Of a DNA stretch of 64,000 nucleotides, positions 1 through 8,341 are shown piece after piece. Below the pieces are notes generated by a model. It saw nothing but the letters and a program-made list of their open reading frames with translations. It made no database searches and was not told the DNA's origin. Source of the DNA: Spirochaetota bacterium (GTDB lineage Bacteria > Spirochaetota > Spirochaetia > Treponematales > Rectinemataceae); the NCBI GenBank assembly GCA_022711355.1, contig JAKLFE010000002.1, positions 1-64,000 of the forward strand, written 5' to 3'. A program made the translations under genes and the position numbers. Every line of letters starts with the position of its first letter. Positions within the stretch are counted from its first letter, which is position 1.

Positions 1-521
1 AGGAGCATGACCCAGATCGAGTAGTTGATCGAGTCCATGAGGAGGGCGTAGCCCATCTCGGAGTCGGCCACCTCGAGGGCCCCCTGGATGGCCACCATGT
101 TGCCGGTGCCGCCGATCCAGCTGCCGCAGAGGGCCGCGAGGGGCTTCCAGCTTCCGGCGCCCATGGCGCCCTTGAAGATGAGGAAGGCGACGACGAAGCC
201 GATCATGATCGAGGCCGTCGCGGAGAAGAAGCCGATGAGCATCTTCGGCCCGAGCTTGACGATCTTGCGCAGGTCGCAGCGGAGCAGCATGAGGAAGATC
301 ATCGCGGGCAGGAGGCCGTCCTTGAGGGCCTTGTAGGCCGCGGTGATCTGCGGGGTCTTGCCCCAGACCTTGAAGGTGGACAGGAGCATCGCGAAGAAGT
401 AGAGCATCACGATGGCCGGGACGTACTTGAAGATCTTGAGGTTGGCCTTCTTCTCGAGGAGCACGAGGAGGCTCGCGAAGAAGATGAGGAATGCCACGTA
501 GGGCAGGGCGTTCTGGATCAT
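1..521 (-). CDS. DUF819 family membrane protein (partial, 3' end beyond window)
   Basis: The reading frame opens at an ATG (519-521) and runs off the left edge without a stop, giving 173 residues. The translation is strongly hydrophobic, with at least four membrane helices. It contains GSWIGGTGNMVAIQ, a glycine-rich stretch I associate with the DUF819 (YjcL-like) family of integral membrane proteins of unknown substrate, usually about 380-400 residues. About half the protein is therefore missing. It is divergent from the PocR-type histidine kinase across 397 non-coding bases, so that kinase could control it, but this is inference. The family call is fairly firm; the substrate is unknown. Confidence 0.75.
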   Translation of the reverse strand, partial: MIQNALPYVAFLIFFASLLVLLEKKANLKIFKYVPAIVMLYFFAMLLSTFKVWGKTPQITAAYKALKDGLLPAMIFLMLLRCDLRKIVKLGPKMLIGFFSATASIMIGFVVAFLIFKGAMGAGSWKPLAALCGSWIGGTGNMVAIQGALEVADSEMGYALLMDSINYSIWVML

Positions 522-918
522 GGTCTCTCCTTGGTTGTCGCCATTGGGGCCGGGTTCGGGATTCTCCTTTGGTCACGCGCGCCTGCGCCACCTCCTTCCC
601 GCGGCCGGGACGCCCCGAGGGCGGTCGCGCGGCGGCGCGGCGAGGGAAGGGACGCGGACCAGGAGGAGCCGAGCTGTCGAATGGTTCATGGGCATCCTCC
701 GCGGAAAGCGAGCCAGCGTATCGACCTTTCGGCCGGTTACCGAGCTTCGCTTGCGGACGATGCCGGAGGGGCACCCAAGCAAACCAAGCAGTAAATCGGA
801 TAGAGGGATCCGATTTGCTGAGTATATAGGCGATTTTAAGGCCGCGCAACTTATTTCTGCCGCGCAGCGGCGGCGCGCGCCTCCGATATCGGCTATACTG
901 TCATCCGCGAGGCACGCC
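522..918. promoter_or_regulatory. Divergent intergenic region with two inverted repeats and a -10 box
   Basis: This is a 397-base gene-free stretch between two divergent genes. The part from about 780 to 860 is clearly more AT-rich than its surroundings. It holds a perfect 8-bp inverted repeat, AAATCGGA at 793-800 and TCCGATTT at 809-816, separated by 8 bases. A 10-bp palindrome CCGATATCGG lies at 883-892, directly before a TATACT hexamer (894-899) that could be the -10 box of the kinase gene starting at 919. No convincing -35 was found, which would fit activator dependence. No coding potential was seen. Confidence 0.45.
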
Positions 919-2904
919 GTGAAGACCATCCTCCTCGTCGACGACGAGTCCTTGATCGCCCTCTCCACCAAGCTCGGCCTCCAGGACGCCGGCTACCGCG
1001 TCCTCGTCGCCGCGTCCGGCGAGGAGGCCGTCGAGGCGGCCCTCGCGGAGGAGGGGCCCGACCTCGTCCTCATGGACATCGACCTCGGCCCGGGCATCGA
1101 CGGCACGGAGGCGGCCCGCCGGATCCTCGAGCGGCGCCGCCTGCCCATCGTCTTCCTCAGCTCCCACTCCGAGAGCTCCTACGTCGCGAAGGTGCGGGGC
1201 CTCACCCGCTACGGCTACGTATCGAAGGACGCGGGCGGCTTCGTCCTCCTCTCCTCGATCGAGATGGCCTTCGAGCTCTTCGACGCGCACGAGCGGCTGC
1301 GGGAGAGCGAATCGCGGCTCACGACCCTCATCAAGACCATCCCCGACCTCGTCTGGCTCAAGGACGCGGAGGGCGTCTACCTCGCCTGCAATCCCAGCTT
1401 CGAGCGCTTCTTCGGGGCCCCGGAATCCGAGATCGTCGGCAAGACCGACTACGACTTCCTCGAGGCCGAGCTCGCCGACTTCTTCCGCGACAAGGACCGC
1501 GAGGCCATACGCGCGGGTTCCCAGCGCAGCAACGAGGAGTGGGTGACCTTCGCGAGCGACGGGCATCGCGCCCTCCTCGAGACGATCAAGACGCCGATGT
1601 CCGACGCCTCGGGCAAGGTCCTCGGCGTCCTCGGGATCGGCCGCGACATCACCGAGCGCAAGCTCGCGGAGGAGGCGCTCAAGGCGAGCGAGGACAGCGT
1701 CCAGCGCAAGCTAGCCGCCATCGTCGAGCCCGACGGGGACCTCGGCGACCTGGGCCTCGGCGACATCGTGGACGTCCCCTCCCTCCAGGCCCTCCTGGAG
1801 GACTTCTCAGCCCTCACCGGCATGACCACCGCCGTCCTCGACTCGCGGGGCACGATACTCGTGGCCACGGGCTGGCAGGATATCTGCACCAAGTTCTTCC
1901 GCAAGCATCCGCTGAGCGGCGCCTTCTGCACCGAGAGCGACCTCTTCCTGGCCAAGAACCTCAAGGCGGGGGAGTACCTCGACTACCGCTGCAGGAACGG
2001 GCTCTGGGACGTCGTCACGCCGTTGTTCGTCGACGCGCGCCACGTCGGCAACATCTACACCGGGCAGTTCTTCTACGAGGAGGACGAGGTGGACCTGGCG
2101 GCCTTCGCCGCCCAGGCCGGGCGCTACGGCTTCGACGAGGGGGAGTACCTCGCGGCCCTCGCCCGGGTCCCCCGCTATAGCCGCGCCGCGATCGCTCGGC
2201 TCATGGACTTCCTCGTGCGGCTCACGAATTTCGTCTCGCGCCTGAGCTACAGCAACTTGAAGCTCGCGCGCGCCACCGCGGACCTGCGCCGCGCCGAGGA
2301 GGAGAAGGAGCTCCTGCTCAAGGAGCTCCAGCACCGGGTCAAGAACAGCCTCGCGATCGTGTCGAGCTTCCTCAGGCTCAACAAGACCGAGCTCCTGGAC
2401 GAGGCCGCGCAGCGCGCCTTCCAGGAGGCCTCGGACCGGATCAAGTGCATATCCCTCATCTACGAGCAGCTCGACCAGCCGACGAGCGCGGGCAGGATCA
2501 GGCTCGACCTCTACCTCTCGGGCCTCGCCGAGCTCCTGCGGACGACCTACGCGCCGGACTCGGGGCGGCTCGGCGTCGAGCTCGAGCTCCCCGAGATCGA
2601 ATGCGCGCAGAAGCGCGCGGTCTCCCTCGGCCTGGTCTTCAACGAGCTGTTCACCAACGCCCTCAAGTACGCCTGCCCGCCCGGCCGGCCCGGCTCGATC
2701 GGCATCTCGCTGCGCGAGTCGGGCGGGCAGCTCGAGCTCCGGGTCGCGGACCGGGGGCCCGGCCTGCCCGCCGATTTCGATCCGCGGACCGCCGCGAGCC
2801 TCGGCCTCAGGATCGTCCACATGCTCGCCGAGGAGCTCGGCGGGAGCATCGCCTTCGAGTCGGACGGGGGCACGACGGCGATCCTCCGCTTCCCCCGGGA
2901 CTAG
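919..2904 (+). CDS. Sensor histidine kinase with REC, PAS and PocR domains
   Basis: A 661-residue protein. I place the start at GTG 919, where receiver-domain homology begins; the frame stays open upstream but looks non-coding. Residues 1-120 form a receiver domain (D8, D9, phospho-acceptor D53, K103). Residues about 135-255 are a PAS domain. Residues about 275-440 resemble the PocR ligand-binding domain, with the cysteine-containing segments typical of it. After a coiled coil comes a HisKA_2-type segment, ELQHRVKNSLAIV, with predicted phospho-histidine H472. A HATPase_c domain follows with N box NELFTNALKY and G box DRGPGLP. It has no membrane helix, so it is cytoplasmic. PocR domains are known from propanediol-utilisation regulators; the ligand here is unknown. 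No cognate response regulator lies beside it. Confidence 0.85.
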   Translation: MKTILLVDDESLIALSTKLGLQDAGYRVLVAASGEEAVEAALAEEGPDLVLMDIDLGPGIDGTEAARRILERRRLPIVFLSSHSESSYVAKVRGLTRYGYVSKDAGGFVLLSSIEMAFELFDAHERLRESESRLTTLIKTIPDLVWLKDAEGVYLACNPSFERFFGAPESEIVGKTDYDFLEAELADFFRDKDREAIRAGSQRSNEEWVTFASDGHRALLETIKTPMSDASGKVLGVLGIGRDITERKLAEEALKASEDSVQRKLAAIVEPDGDLGDLGLGDIVDVPSLQALLEDFSALTGMTTAVLDSRGTILVATGWQDICTKFFRKHPLSGAFCTESDLFLAKNLKAGEYLDYRCRNGLWDVVTPLFVDARHVGNIYTGQFFYEEDEVDLAAFAAQAGRYGFDEGEYLAALARVPRYSRAAIARLMDFLVRLTNFVSRLSYSNLKLARATADLRRAEEEKELLLKELQHRVKNSLAIVSSFLRLNKTELLDEAAQRAFQEASDRIKCISLIYEQLDQPTSAGRIRLDLYLSGLAELLRTTYAPDSGRLGVELELPEIECAQKRAVSLGLVFNELFTNALKYACPPGRPGSIGISLRESGGQLELRVADRGPGLPADFDPRTAASLGLRIVHMLAEELGGSIAFESDGGTTAILRFPRD

Positions 2905-3596
2905 GCCCTCCCGGGCCGTCCCGCCCGGCCGCTCCGATGGTAGAGGTCGCGGGCGAGGGGGAGGAGCTTCGCCCGGTCGAGGACCCGTATCCGGCCCCTG
3001 GTCCCCTCGAGGATGCCCTCGGCGCGGAAGCGGCGCACGACCCGGGCGAGCTGGCGGTAGCTCGCGCCGATGAAGTCCGCGAGCTCCCCGAGGTCGTCCG
3101 TGCCCAGGAGCTCCCCCGCCCCGTCGAGGCTGGCCAGGAGGTAGCTCGCGAGGCGGTTCTCGACCGGGTAGCGCAGGTTTATCGACTCGGCCTGGTTGCG
3201 GTCGGCGAGCTTCTCGCCCAGGCGGCCGCAGAGGTACATGAGGAAGCGGCCGTTGCGGTCGGCTGCCTTCCGGACGGCGGCGATCGGGAGGAGGAGGCAG
3301 AGGGCGGGGGTGATGGCCTCGACGCTCAGGAGGTAGCGCTCGGCGGAGAAGAGCTCGACCTCGCCCAGGACGTCGAAGGGCTCGAAGAAGGAGGCCAGGA
3401 CGCTCTGCCCGTTCTCCATGGTGCTGTAGGCCTTGACCCGGCCCTCGACCAGGAAGTACAGGCTCCGCACCGGGTCGCCCGCCCGGATGAGGAGCTCGCC
3501 GGGGCCGCGGCGCAGGGGCGCGAGGGCCTCGACGAGGTCTCCGGAGATGAGCTCGTCGAGGCCGAAACGCCGTATCAGCTCCTCCCTCCGCTCCAT
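2901..3596 (-). CDS. Crp/Fnr-family transcriptional regulator
   Basis: A 231-residue protein starting at ATG 3596 behind GGGAGG. Residues about 20-125 form the cyclic-nucleotide-binding-like barrel (GELLIRAGDPVRSLYFLVEGRVK). A dimerisation helix follows, then a C-terminal winged helix with recognition region GASYRQLARVVRRF. The cysteines of oxygen-sensing Fnr are absent, so it probably senses a small molecule or none. It is divergent from a DMT/YdcZ transporter; a perfect 24-bp palindrome lies between the two genes, 17 bases from this start. That layout suggests a local regulator that activates the transporter and possibly represses itself. Its 3' end overlaps the kinase gene by 4 bases in convergent orientation. 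Subfamily is uncertain (YeiL-like is possible). Confidence 0.85.
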   Translation of the reverse strand: MERREELIRRFGLDELISGDLVEALAPLRRGPGELLIRAGDPVRSLYFLVEGRVKAYSTMENGQSVLASFFEPFDVLGEVELFSAERYLLSVEAITPALCLLLPIAAVRKAADRNGRFLMYLCGRLGEKLADRNQAESINLRYPVENRLASYLLASLDGAGELLGTDDLGELADFIGASYRQLARVVRRFRAEGILEGTRGRIRVLDRAKLLPLARDLYHRSGRAGRPGRA

Positions 3597-3613
3597 GCTC
3601 GGCGAATCCTCCC

Positions 3614-3637
3614 GCGATAGGACATATGTCCTATCGC
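3614..3637. promoter_or_regulatory. 24-bp perfect palindromic operator for the Crp-type regulator
   Basis: The left half is GCGATAGGACAT and the right half is its exact complement, giving 12 of 12 paired positions. The centre is at 3625.5. A GATACT -10 box at 3655-3660 predicts transcription start near 3667, placing the palindrome at about -41.5, the class II activator position of Crp-family proteins. It differs from the Crp (TGTGA/TCACA) and Fnr (TTGAT/ATCAA) consensus half sites. Confidence 0.75.
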
Positions 3638-3654
3638 AAGGACGATCCTAGCAG

Positions 3655-3660
3655 GATACT
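3655..3660 (+). promoter_or_regulatory. -10 box of the DMT transporter gene
   Basis: GATACT lies 27 bases before the ATG. No recognisable -35 hexamer sits 16-18 bp upstream; that space is taken by the end of the palindrome, as expected for an activator-dependent class II promoter. Confidence 0.5.
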
Positions 3661-3687
3661 CGAGCCCAGGAAAGGGAGAGCCCAGCC

Positions 3688-4581
3688 ATGTACGCCGCCC
3701 TCGCGCCCCTCGTCGGCGCCCTGATCACCCTCATGAACGGCCTGAACAGCCGCTTCGCGGCCAGAGTCGGCTACCTGGCCGCGGCCCTGGTAATCCACCT
3801 CGCCGGCCTCGCGGCCGTCCAGCTCATCCTCCTCGCGCGGCGCGAGGGTCGGGGCGGGAGGGAAGGCCGCGAGCGGCTGCCGCCCTACTACTACCTCGGC
3901 GGCTTCGTGGGGGTGGGGACCGTCTTCGCGAGCAGCTACGCCTTCGCCCGGCTGGGGGCGACCCTCGCCGTGGCCCTGGCCCTCCTCGGCCAGGCCCTCT
4001 TCTCCCTCGGGGCCGACGCGACCGGCCTCCTCGGGCGGAAGCGCTACCCCCTCTCCGCGCGGCGGCTCCCGGGCATAGCCCTGGCCCTGGCGGGAGTGGC
4101 CCTCATGGCCGGGCAGTGGCGCGCCAACATCCCCGCCCTCCTCGCCGGCCTCGCGGCGGGGCTCTGCCCCGGGCTCTCCTTCATCCTCAACTCCGAGCTC
4201 GGCCGGCGGGTGGGGGTCTTCCGCTCGACCCGGGTCAACTACCTCGCCGGCCTGGCGACCATCCTGGCCGTCGCCCTCGCCCTCCGCCTCCCCCTCGCCG
4301 CCTCCGCCCAGGCGGTAGCCGAGGCCGGCCCCTTCCTCGCCCTCGGCGGGGGCTTCATGGGCGTGGCCGTGGTCAGCTCCATGAACTTCATCTTCCCCCG
4401 CCTCTCGGCCTTCTCGGCCACCCTCCTGGTCTTCGGCGGCCAGGCCCTGACCGGCCTGGCCCTCGACGGCCTCGCCGGGGGCATGCTCGACACGCGCAAG
4501 CTGGCCGGGACGGCCCTCCTCCTCGCCGGCTTCGCGGCCGACGCCGCCCTCTCGCGCCGACCCGGGAGCCCTCAGCCTTGA
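3688..4581 (+). CDS. DMT superfamily transporter, DUF606/YdcZ type, fused tandem form
   Basis: A 297-residue integral membrane protein with about ten hydrophobic helices. It starts at ATG 3688 behind AAAGGGAGAG. The first helix segment (VGALITLMNGLNSRFA) recurs in divergent form in the second half. This fits the YdcZ (DUF606) branch of the drug/metabolite transporter superfamily in its duplicated form; single-repeat members are about 150 residues. The substrate is not known from sequence. It is divergently paired with a Crp-type regulator and an operator centred at -41.5, so it is probably activated by that protein. The nfeD gene follows 61 bases downstream but has its own ribosome binding site. 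Confidence 0.8.
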   Translation: MYAALAPLVGALITLMNGLNSRFAARVGYLAAALVIHLAGLAAVQLILLARREGRGGREGRERLPPYYYLGGFVGVGTVFASSYAFARLGATLAVALALLGQALFSLGADATGLLGRKRYPLSARRLPGIALALAGVALMAGQWRANIPALLAGLAAGLCPGLSFILNSELGRRVGVFRSTRVNYLAGLATILAVALALRLPLAASAQAVAEAGPFLALGGGFMGVAVVSSMNFIFPRLSAFSATLLVFGGQALTGLALDGLAGGMLDTRKLAGTALLLAGFAADAALSRRPGSPQP

Positions 4582-4642
4582 CCGCCGCGCGGCCCCCGCA
4601 TATCCTGATGCCGGGCGCGCGCTCGCGAGGAGGCATTCGCGC

Positions 4643-5170
4643 ATGTTCGGAGCCTGGTTCTGGTGGGCCGCCGCCGGCCTCGTCCTCGTCTGCGCGGAGA
4701 CCTTCATCCCCGGCCTCGCGGTCATCTTCTTCGGCCTGGGCGCCCTGGCGACCTCCCTCCTCTGCCTCGTGCCCCCCTTCGCGGCGAGCCCGGCCCTCCA
4801 GGCCCTCTTCTGGACGGCCTCGAGCCTCGCCTCCCTGGCCCTCCTGCGACGGCCCCTCATGCGGATCCTCAGGGGGAGCGTCTTCTACCGGATCCCCGAG
4901 GAGGAGGTCGATCCCCTGGAGGGCGAGCCGGCCATCGTCACCGAGCGCGTCGGGCCGGAGGAGCCGGGGCGGGTCCGCTTCCGCGGCACGAGCTGGAAGG
5001 CCCTCGCCTACCTCGAGACCCTCGAGCCGGGCGAGGAGGTCAGGGTCGTCTCCCGCGAGGGCCTGGCCCTCGTGGTGACCAAGGACTTCCTCGATCCCTC
5101 CGGCGAGAGCGAGGCCGCGGGGGGCCTCGTCGCCGGCGGGGCGGATTCAGACAAGGAGGTATCGAAGTGA
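4643..5170 (+). CDS. NfeD-like membrane protein
   Basis: A 175-residue protein starting at ATG 4643 behind GAGGAGG. The first 75 residues contain a re-entrant set of hydrophobic helices (FFGLGALATSLL). The rest is an OB-fold C-terminal domain (EGEPAIVTERVGPEEPGRVRF onward), the standard short NfeD (YbbK) layout. Members usually pair with a stomatin/SPFH protein, and here two SPFH genes follow directly. The stop codon overlaps the GTG start of the next gene (GTGA at 5167-5170), so translation is probably coupled. The likely role is membrane microdomain organisation or quality control at the inner membrane. It lacks the ClpP-like protease part of long NfeD proteins. Confidence 0.88.
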   Translation: MFGAWFWWAAAGLVLVCAETFIPGLAVIFFGLGALATSLLCLVPPFAASPALQALFWTASSLASLALLRRPLMRILRGSVFYRIPEEEVDPLEGEPAIVTERVGPEEPGRVRFRGTSWKALAYLETLEPGEEVRVVSREGLALVVTKDFLDPSGESEAAGGLVAGGADSDKEVSK

Positions 5171-6165
5171 TACGGATCATCTTGGCCTACGCCGCGGCCC
5201 TCGCGGCCATAGCCGTCCTGCTCCGCCTCGTCGTGGTCGTGCCGGAGCAGCGGGCCTACGTCGTGGAGTTCCTCGGCAAGTACCGCAGGACCCTGGGCTC
5301 GGGCCTCCACGTCCTCGTGCCCTTCCTCGAGCGGATCGCCTACCGGCACCAGCTCAAGGAGGACGTCATCGACGTCGAGCCCCAGGTCTGCATCACCTCG
5401 GACAACGTCCAGGTCACCGTCGACGGGATCCTCTACTACAAGATCTTCGACCCCGTCCTCGCGAGCTACGGCATCGACGACTACCGCTTCGCCACGGTCC
5501 AGCTGGCCAAGACCACCATGCGCTCCGAGATCGGCAAGATCGAGCTCGACCGGAGCTTCGCCGAGCGCGAGGTAATCAACGACAACATAGTCCGGGCGGT
5601 GGACGAGGCGACCGATCCCTGGGGCATCAAGGTCACCCGCTACGAGGTCCGCTCGATCACGCCGAGCGAGGTGATCACCGAGGCCATGGAGCGGCAGATG
5701 CGGGCCGAGCGCGAGAAGCGCGCCGAGATCCTCGCCAGCGAGGGCGTCAAGGAGAGCCGCATCAACGTTTCCAAGGGCGAGCGCGAGGAGGCGATCAACA
5801 TCTCCATGGGCGAGCGCACCCGCACCATCAACCAGGCCGAGGGCAAGGCCGCGGCCATCGGCGCGGTGAGCCGGGCCACGGCCGAGGGCCTCGGGCTCGT
5901 GGCCGAGGCCCTCGCCTCCCCGGGAGGCTCCTCGGCGATGACGCTGCGCCTCGCCGAGCAGTACGTCGAGCGGCTGGGGCAGATCCTCGGCCAGGCCAAG
6001 ACCCGGATCATGCCCGAGCGCCTGGCCGAGCTCCAGGGCCTGGCCGAGCTCGTCGGCCTGGTCCCCGCCGGGGCCGGCCGCCCCGAGCCGGCGCCGGAAC
6101 GGGCGCCAGCGCCCGAGGCCGAGCGCGAGCTCGTCCGCGCCCGCCGCGAAGGAGGCCGCCCGTGA
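5167..6165 (+). CDS. SPFH/stomatin-family membrane protein (first copy)
   Basis: A 332-residue protein. Start is GTG 5167, preceded by AAGGAGGT and overlapping the nfeD stop. It has one N-terminal membrane helix, then an SPFH/band 7 domain (residues about 20-190), then a charged coiled coil rich in RAEREKRAEI and GERTRTINQAEGKA motifs typical of QmcA/YbbK-type stomatins. The C-terminal 40 residues are rich in Pro, Ala and Glu and look disordered; the second copy lacks this tail. It probably forms large membrane-anchored rings with the adjacent paralogue and NfeD. The substrate of any associated protease cannot be inferred. Confidence 0.88.
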   Translation: MIRIILAYAAALAAIAVLLRLVVVVPEQRAYVVEFLGKYRRTLGSGLHVLVPFLERIAYRHQLKEDVIDVEPQVCITSDNVQVTVDGILYYKIFDPVLASYGIDDYRFATVQLAKTTMRSEIGKIELDRSFAEREVINDNIVRAVDEATDPWGIKVTRYEVRSITPSEVITEAMERQMRAEREKRAEILASEGVKESRINVSKGEREEAINISMGERTRTINQAEGKAAAIGAVSRATAEGLGLVAEALASPGGSSAMTLRLAEQYVERLGQILGQAKTRIMPERLAELQGLAELVGLVPAGAGRPEPAPERAPAPEAERELVRARREGGRP

Positions 6166-7082
6166 ATCCCTTCGTTCCCCTCGCCATCATCCTCGGCCTC
6201 TTCGGCCTGGTCGTCGCGATCCAGCTCCTGCGCTCCATCCGCATCGTGCCGGCCCAGTCCTCATACATCGTCGAGCGCCTCGGGCGCTACGCCTCGAGCC
6301 TCGGCGCGGGCTTCCACGTCCTCGTCCCCTTCCTCGACCGGGTGGCCTACAAGCACACCCTCAAGGAGCAGGCCATCGACGTGCCCTCCCAGGAATGCTT
6401 CACCATGGACAACGTCAAGGTGAGCATCGACGGCGTCCTCTACCTCAAGGTCGTCGACCCCAAGCGCGCGAGCTACGGGGTCACCGACTACCGCTTCGCC
6501 TGCGTCTGCCTGGCCCAGACCACGATCCGCGCCGTCGTCGGCAAGCTCGAGCTCGACCGCACCTTCGAGGAGCGGGGCTCCATAAACGCCGCCGTGGTGC
6601 GGGCCGTCGACGAGGCCGCCTCGCCCTGGGGGGTAAAGGTCACCCGCTACGAGATCCAGAACATCAAGGTGCCCGACTCGGTGCTCAAGTCGATGGAGCT
6701 CCAGATGAAGGCCGAGCGCGACAAGCGCGCGGAGATCGCCAAGAGCCTCGGCGTCATGGAAAGCAAGATCAACTACTCCAAGGCCTCCATGGAGGAGGCG
6801 GTGAACAAGAGCGAGGGCGAGAAGCAGCGCGCGATCAACGAGGCCGAGGGCCGCGCGGCCGAGATCCTCGCGGTGGCCAAGGCCACGGCCGATTCGATCA
6901 GAACCCTGGCGGCCGCGGTCTCCGCGCCCCAGGGCCGGGAGGCCGCCTCCCTCCGCCTCGCGGAGGCCTACATCGAGTCCCTCCGCAAGCTCGCCGCCCC
7001 CGGCAACACGGTCATCCTCCCCATCGACCTCGCCGATCCCGCGGCCGTGACCCGGAGGACGGACCGCCTCCTCGGGGGCTGA
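6162..7082 (+). CDS. SPFH/stomatin-family membrane protein (second copy)
   Basis: A 306-residue paralogue of the preceding protein with the same order: N-terminal membrane helix, SPFH domain, coiled coil. Start is GTG 6162, overlapping the upstream stop by 4 bases. The segments PAQSSYIVERLGRYASSLG and MEEAVNKSEGEKQRAINEAEG match QmcA-like stomatins closely. Tandem SPFH paralogues behind one NfeD suggest hetero-oligomeric assemblies. It ends with a short LPIDLADP motif also seen in other family members. Confidence 0.88.
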   Translation: MNPFVPLAIILGLFGLVVAIQLLRSIRIVPAQSSYIVERLGRYASSLGAGFHVLVPFLDRVAYKHTLKEQAIDVPSQECFTMDNVKVSIDGVLYLKVVDPKRASYGVTDYRFACVCLAQTTIRAVVGKLELDRTFEERGSINAAVVRAVDEAASPWGVKVTRYEIQNIKVPDSVLKSMELQMKAERDKRAEIAKSLGVMESKINYSKASMEEAVNKSEGEKQRAINEAEGRAAEILAVAKATADSIRTLAAAVSAPQGREAASLRLAEAYIESLRKLAAPGNTVILPIDLADPAAVTRRTDRLLGG

Positions 7083-7151
7083 GCGCGGCCGGCCGGCGGG
7101 GCGCTGGACTCCCGCCGGTCCGGGCGCATCCCGTCCTGACCGATTCCTAAC

Positions 7152-7179
7152 GGCCGCCTAACCGCGAGGGAAGGCGGCC
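7152..7179. terminator. GC-rich hairpin downstream of the SPFH operon
   Basis: GGCCGCCT (7152-7159) pairs with AGGCGGCC (7172-7179) around a 12-base loop. Only a short TTCC follows, so it is a weak intrinsic terminator at best. It lies just upstream of the -10 box of the next gene. Confidence 0.35.
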
Positions 7180-7183
7180 TTCC

Positions 7184-7189
7184 TATACT
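7184..7189 (+). promoter_or_regulatory. -10 box predicting a leaderless transcript
   Basis: TATACT ends 6 bases before the ATG at 7196, so transcription should begin at or next to the start codon. There is no Shine-Dalgarno sequence. No good -35 hexamer was found. Confidence 0.5.
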
Positions 7190-7195
7190 CGGGCC

Positions 7196-8302
7196 ATGAG
7201 CCCGCGAAAGAGACTGCGGATCGCCATCTCCGTGAACGGCGAGGGACGAGGTCACCTAACGCGCATCGCCGCCCTCGCCCGCCGCCTCGAGGGCAGGCAG
7301 GAGCTGGCCTTCTGGGCCCCGGACACCATCCTCGAGGAGCTCGGCCGGCTCTTCCCCCGGGCGGAGGCGCGGCCGGTCCCCCTGCTCAGGATAGCGATGC
7401 GGGGGCCGGGCATCGACCTCGCGGGCACGGCCGCGGCCAACCTCGGGCCCCTCGTCTCGACGGGCTCGAGCGTCTCGGCCCTCGCCGCCGAGCTCGAGGC
7501 CTTCCGCCCCGACGGGGTCCTCTCCGACTTCGAGCCCTTCCTCCCCGAGGCCGCCGCCCGCCTCGGCCTGCCCGTCCTCCAGCTCAACCATCCCGGCATC
7601 CTGACCCGCTTCCCCCTGACCGATCCCGCCTCGGTCGCGGCGAAGCTCGTCGCCGCCCGCATGATGGGCCGCTTCGACAAGCTCCTGCTCTGCTCCTTCT
7701 ACGCGGGCGACGTCGGCCCCATCCTGCGGCCGGAGCTCCTCCGCGCGAGGCGCCCGCGGCGGGAAGAGGACTTCGTCCTGGTCTACGCCCGCGAGGGCCT
7801 GGCCGAGCGCTTCAGGGACTACGCGGCGAGGCGGGGCGCGACGAGGTTCCGCTTCTTCCCCGACCCGGCCTCGGACTACGCTTCCGCCCTCGCCTCCTGC
7901 TCCGCCATCGTCGCCCCGGCCGGGCACCAGACCATCTGCGAGGCCCTCTGCCTAGGCAAGCCGATCTTCGCCGTCCCCCTCGCGGGCCAGGCCGAGCAGG
8001 CCCTCAACGCCCAGATGCTCCGCCGCTCGGGCTGGGGCGACTGGGCCCCGGCCGAGGCCTTCGAGGAGGGCCTCGACCGCTTCCTCGCCGCGCGTGGCTC
8101 CTATCCCCGGCCCCCCGAGCCGGGCCTGGCCTTCCGCTTCGGCGACGAGGGACCCCGGGCCGCCCGGATCGTGCGGGACTACTTCGCCGCGGAAGCCGCG
8201 CGCCTGCGCGGCCCCGCCCCGATCCGCCGCGCCTACTCGCGGGCCACCTGGTTCCTCGGCCGCCTCGTGCCGGCCGGGGGAAGCCTCGGGGCGCCCGCGT
8301 GA
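7196..8302 (+). CDS. MurG-like (MJ1255/VC2487-type) glycosyltransferase
   Basis: A 368-residue protein starting at ATG 7196. The N-terminus contains NGEGRGHLTRIAALARRL, the glycine-rich entry of GT-B-fold enzymes. The C-terminal half has the sugar-nucleotide pocket pattern IVAPAGHQTICEALCLGKP followed by PLAGQAEQALNAQML, as in the MJ1255/VC2487 family often annotated as teichoic-acid-related glycosyltransferases. It probably transfers a sugar in cell-envelope or lipid glycosylation; acceptor and donor are unknown. It stands alone, converging on an MFS permease gene. The predicted promoter gives a leaderless message. Confidence 0.75.
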   Translation: MSPRKRLRIAISVNGEGRGHLTRIAALARRLEGRQELAFWAPDTILEELGRLFPRAEARPVPLLRIAMRGPGIDLAGTAAANLGPLVSTGSSVSALAAELEAFRPDGVLSDFEPFLPEAAARLGLPVLQLNHPGILTRFPLTDPASVAAKLVAARMMGRFDKLLLCSFYAGDVGPILRPELLRARRPRREEDFVLVYAREGLAERFRDYAARRGATRFRFFPDPASDYASALASCSAIVAPAGHQTICEALCLGKPIFAVPLAGQAEQALNAQMLRRSGWGDWAPAEAFEEGLDRFLAARGSYPRPPEPGLAFRFGDEGPRAARIVRDYFAAEAARLRGPAPIRRAYSRATWFLGRLVPAGGSLGAPA

Positions 8303-8341
8303 GCGGCTGCGCCCACGGACGCCCCGCCGCGCGCCGCGGCC

